Translations under genes and position numbers: made by a program
Notes under the pieces: generated by a model
Databases searched by the model: none
What the model saw: the letters and a program-made list of their open reading frames with translations, nothing else
Told to the model about the DNA's origin: nothing
Source of the DNA: Chromera velia
Lineage: Eukaryota; Sar; Chromeraceae
NCBI GenBank assembly: GCA_018398765.1
Contig: JAHBMJ010003048.1
Coordinates: 1 to 12,500 of the forward strand
DNA length: 12,500 bases
Direction of reading: 5' to 3'
Shown: piece after piece, positions 9,559-12,500 of the stretch
Layout: each line of letters begins with the position of its first letter
Position numbering within the stretch: the stretch's first letter is position 1

Positions 9559-11663
9559 ATGTCCTTTGACGTGACTTACCCGAAAAGTGAGCTTGCTTCC
9601 TTCTACAGCCCTCCCTTTTGACAGGACAGCCAATAAAGAATTTCCATGAACTAAATGAGTCTCTTGCAGGAAGGTACGATGAAGTGTCCGGAATTGCGCC
9701 CGTGCGGTCGCAGCTCGTGTACCCAGGCCATGCAATACAGACAGAGCCAGGCTTCCTCCAGTCAGTCTCTCGGTTTTTTCTGTTTGTCCGTCTACATCGG
9801 GGAGATGAGTTGCTTGTGAAAGCTGATCCTTTCTGCAGTGCTGTTACGTTGCCCATTCTTCTGAAGTGCTTCTTGCCTTTTCACTTCGTCTGTCTGTCTC
9901 TCTGTCTGTCTGTCTGTCTCGCATGCCTGCGCGCCATCTTCTCCTACGCTTTCTTTCGGTCCCTTCGTACAACCTTCCCTTCTGCCTATTGGCTTCCCCG
10001 TGTCTCACAGACGTAGAGACAAATGGAGAGGGAAGGACCTTCTCTGAAAGCCTTTCTGGCTGTTGTCTGAAAGTCCAACCGGACTCTCCCGTCTCCCCCA
10101 TTTTCTTTCTTTCTCTTGCCAAGCTTTTGCTGCTGCCCCGCTGTGACATTTCAGACTCTTCCTCCTTTTGGACACAAATCCCTCGGAAGGAAGGCAGGCA
10201 GGAAGGAAGGAAGGAAGGAAGGGCGAATGAGCGAAGAGATAACTGGATGGATGAATGGGTGAGTGACCGCAGGGGCCGCAACACGATTATCAGAAATGGA
10301 CAGCTGGTGGCGACTGTGTGCGGAGTGGTTGAGAGAGTCAACAAACTTGTGCTTGTCAATCCGCTCAAAAGCAGGTGGGCGGAGAATCACATAATCCATC
10401 CTCAGAGAATACAGGACTTTCTTTTTCTTTCCTCTTCCCGCCAAAATAGAGACTGTGCGAGAAGTGAAAATGAGACAAACAACCGTAAGCCTGACCAGAG
10501 TGCAAAGAAGCCTTCCAATCGATCTTCGTTCTCCTTTGCTTCAGCGCTGCGGAGGTTAGCCACCAAACGGCAGCCACCGAGGCAAACGCTAGTCCCGGGT
10601 TTCTCCCTGTTTGTTTTGTCGTGTCCTTCCTGATAGGACGGTCAAGGCTGTCGGCCCCTTCGCTCAGTTCTTCCTGAACAAAGAAAGAGGCTTAAGGGGG
10701 ATCGAGGCCTTTCTTTCTCCAGTCTGACTCCACTCTCATTGACGTCTCTTGCTTTCTTTCCTCAGGGTTCCCTATGGGGAAGTCGAATCTCTGGGTTCTG
10801 CATAAATCGCCTGACTTCCCCATACAACATGCCTCCTAATTCCCCTCTCTCCTCTTTCCCCCCTCCTCTTCTGTGAAGGTATCTGGGGGACATCGGGGAC
10901 GTCGTGGTCGGGAGAGTAGAGGAGGTTGGTGTATGCATTTACGTTCATACAGACATGCATTTACTTTCATATATACAAAGAATTCTGTATGCAAGTAAAT
11001 GCTTGCGGGGACGTCGTTGTCGGGAGAATAGAGGAGGTTGGTCGGTCCAGCTTTCACGCGGTCTGTATGTGTCTGCCTGTCTCCCTGTATCTCAGTCGAC
11101 AGAAAGGCAGACGGCAGTCTGCGCAAAAGGGGATTAAGGAAATTGGAAGGTTCAGAAAACGAGAAGATGCAAGGGCAGAAAAAAGTGATGTGCATCATTG
11201 GCAGCTTGAATAAGATTTCGCTCTGTTTCAACCTCTTTTTCGTCGGGAGTTTCAGAAAAACATGCAATGGACCGTAAGCATACATTGCAAACTTATTTTG
11301 TTAGTCGTTCTACAAGGATCTGTCCTCATCCTTTGTCGGTCTGACAGGATCTAATTCGGATTTCCTGTCTGCCCACATCAAGGCTTTCTCATGAACCGCA
11401 CCTCTGTCTAACAAGTTGCCCTCCTCACTCTTCTTGTGGTACCTCGTCTCTTCTTCTCTGTGCTTCCATGTCCATTCCTTACCATTTACAGCAACTATCA
11501 GGGGGTTTTGCTTTTCTTCTCTTGTCCTGTCGGTCAATGCTATGATTGTGCGAGTTATTGATGTGGGATGCAGATTGGGAACCAGAGGTGGTTTGTGGAC
11601 ATTGGTGCGGGGCTGAGAGGGCAACTGAGTTTGAACGCAATCAACTTGCCCGACTCTGTTCAG
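9559..11663 (+). CDS. RRP4: RNA exosome cap subunit RRP4 (EXOSC2), 5' part, gene continues past the window
   Basis: RRP4 is an RNA-binding cap subunit of the nuclear and cytoplasmic exosome, which trims and degrades RNA 3' to 5'. Proposed exons: 9559-9586, 9670-9760, 10273-10374, 10879-10924, 11574-11663. Introns are GT-AG (83, 512, 504 and 649 bases) and phases agree (1, 2, 2, 0), giving 119 residues. The family is recognised from QLVYPGHAIQTEPGFLQGRN (residues 25-44; family VVPGD...GFMRGHG), VERVNKLVLVNPLKSRYLGD (about 59-78), and the S1-domain run GDVVVGRVEE (80-89), then NQRWFVDIGAG and INLPDSVQ ending at 119. Key residues of the family's VGRI-E-QKRW and MNLP signatures are present. The ATG at 9559 has an in-frame TGA at 9526-9528 and G at -3. 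The rest of the S1 domain and the KH domain must lie to the right. The exon-2 acceptor could instead be 9625, adding 15 residues. Identification is firm; the first exon is less so. Confidence 0.85.
9887..9920. repeat. CTGT microsatellite in RRP4 intron 2
   Basis: TCTGTCTGTCTCTCTGTCTG and further CTGT units form a short tract in the 512-base intron between RRP4 exons 2 and 3. Confidence 0.8.
10185..10223. repeat. GGAA/GGCA microsatellite near the RRP4 exon 3 acceptor
   Basis: GGAAGGAAGGCAGGCAGGAA and further GGAA units lie 50-90 bases upstream of the acceptor at 10272. On the RRP4 sense strand the tract is purine-rich, so this 3' splice site lacks the usual pyrimidine tract. The protein match of the exon that follows is nonetheless clear. 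Confidence 0.8.
10895..11042 (+). repeat. Partial duplication of RRP4 exon 4 end plus donor
   Basis: The 36 bases at 10895-10930 (end of exon 4 and its donor GAGGAG|GTTGGT) recur at 11007-11042 with only two differences. One difference is synonymous (GTG/GTT, Val) and the other changes Val to Ile, so the copy still reads GDVVVGRIEEV. The copy lies inside the following intron. Bases between the copies contain a smaller tandem repeat of TGCATTTAC(G/T)TTCATA. I find no phase-2 acceptor in front of the copy, so it is probably not an exon in its own right. Confidence 0.8.
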
Positions 11664-11801
11664 GTCTGTCTATCGGTTTGATTGCATGCCTCTGTCTGTG
11701 CCTATTTGTCTGTTTGCCTGTCGGAGCTTTTGCTTGTCTTCCTGCGCGTCTATCTCGATTTTTGTCTTCTTTTTCTTGTTTTTTATGACTCCTCTCGGTC
11801 T

Positions 11802-11823
11802 TCTCTCTCTCTCTCTCTCTTTC

Positions 11824-11855
<32 letters not shown>
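11802..11855. repeat. CT then CTTT microsatellite in RRP4 intron 5
   Basis: A run of CT (11802-11820) passes into CTTT units (about 11825-11855). It is followed at 11872-11873 by an AG (TTCTTCAG) that looks like an acceptor, but the sequence after it does not match the RRP4 family. Confidence 0.85.
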
Positions 11856-12087
11856 GTTTTCTTGTTTTCTTCAGCTCACGTGGTGTGAGAGGTGTATAGA
11901 CGCAAAAGGCATCTCTGAATCTCGCTCTGTCTGTCGCTTACTTCCGCCCTCCCCCCCTTCCGAGGTCAATCCATTTGCCTGTCTATCAGTACGTCTCTGT
12001 CTCCGCATGCTGGCTGTGTCTTTCTTTGCCACACCATCTGTCGATCTACCTGCCTGGCAAGGGACCCTTCGGCCTGCCTCTTTCGCG

Positions 12088-12171
<84 letters not shown>

Positions 12172-12360
12172 TTCTTTCTTTCTTTCTTTTCTTTCTTTCT
12201 TTCTTTCTTTCTTTCTTTTCTTTCTTTCTTTCTTTCTTTCTTTCTTTTTTTCTTTCTTTCTTTCTTTCTTTCTTTCTTTCGTTCGTTCGTTCGTTCGTTC
12301 GTTCTTTCTTTCTTTCTTTCTTTCTTTCTTGCGTTCTCTCTCTCTCTCTCTCTCTCTCTC
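12088..12360. repeat. Long TTTC microsatellite with an internal GTTC block and a terminal CT run
   Basis: TTTC units run from 12088 to about 12330 with occasional slips of one or two T. A block of six GTTC units sits at 12281-12304, and a CT run closes the array at 12335-12360. The array lies in the last visible RRP4 intron on the sense strand, as a pyrimidine tract. Long open frames on both strands here are artefacts of the repeat. Confidence 0.95.
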
Positions 12361-12455
12361 CCCGACTCTGTTTGTGTGGTCTCTTGCATGTCCTGTTCCT
12401 CCTGCTTCTTTGCTGCATTTGTCTTTGCTTTTTCCCGTTTATGTGTTGGGGAAAG

Positions 12456-12500
12456 GCAAAGGAGAAGAGGGAGGAGGAAACCACAGAAACCCTGAGTTTC
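12456..12500 (+). CDS. RRP4: Tentative start of the next RRP4 exon, cut by the window edge
   Basis: After a pyrimidine-rich stretch (12420-12440) the sequence GGGGAAAG could end the intron, and the bases that follow are open in phase 0, the phase the preceding donor requires. They encode AKEKREEETTETLSF, a charged segment where the family has an RRR...DEL-MR-F segment after NLP. The similarity is weak and several AG positions nearby would serve, so this is a placement, not an identification. Confidence 0.25.

Noticed and set aside
11874-11925. Candidate RRP4 exon after TTCTTCAG
   Set aside because: The phase-0 translation does not resemble the family segment expected after NLPDSVQ.
11871-12484. 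Long open frames on both strands across the TTTC array (Phe/Leu/Ser-rich or Lys/Glu/Arg-rich)
   Set aside because: They are translations of a tetranucleotide microsatellite, with no complexity and no splice or codon support.
1-12500. CRISPR arrays, tRNA or rRNA genes, viral genes, bacterial operons
   Set aside because: None was seen. The repeats are microsatellites without spacers, and both genes are spliced nuclear genes.

Overview
This is a nuclear eukaryotic window, not a prokaryotic one. It has no operons. Two genes are broken into many exons with GT-AG introns of roughly 80-700 bases, and the introns and spacers are full of tetranucleotide microsatellites (CAGA/CAGG, GGAA, CTAT, CTTT). 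The two genes lie head to head. The style (GC-moderate exons, basic low-complexity protein, microsatellite-rich introns) would suit a free-living alveolate alga such as a chromerid, but that assignment is inference; nothing here is diagnostic of a species.

Layout. Positions 1-252 hold the end of a degenerate minisatellite with a unit of about 35 bases. Positions 253-3130 show no gene I can support. This stretch includes two strongly AT-rich blocks, a GC-rich patch with a near-perfect palindrome, and a possible remnant of a mobile element. Positions 3131-8535 (minus strand) carry one large gene, here reconstructed as seven exons whose splice phases all agree, encoding about 991 residues. It is a basic, disordered protein with a charged helical N-terminal third and a spaced RPx(T/S)(A/S) motif repeated seven times. 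I do not recognise it. Positions 8536-9558 are the divergent spacer between the two starts, with TA repeats, an alternating GC tract and a TGACGTCA palindrome. Positions 9559 to the right edge (plus strand) carry the 5' part of RRP4 (EXOSC2), the S1/KH cap subunit of the RNA exosome. It is split into very small exons (28, 91, 102, 46 and 90 bases), so no single open reading frame reveals it. The gene runs off the window, and its last visible intron contains a long TTTC microsatellite.

The two genes probably share a promoter region, but nothing in the sequence shows a functional link. The most notable observations are: a nearly exact copy of the 3' end of one RRP4 exon, with its splice donor, inside the next intron; a CAGA/CAGG microsatellite that forms an AG-free tract of more than 200 bases directly before a 3' splice site; alternative 5', 3' and acceptor choices in both genes that stay in frame; and the unknown repeat-motif protein itself.
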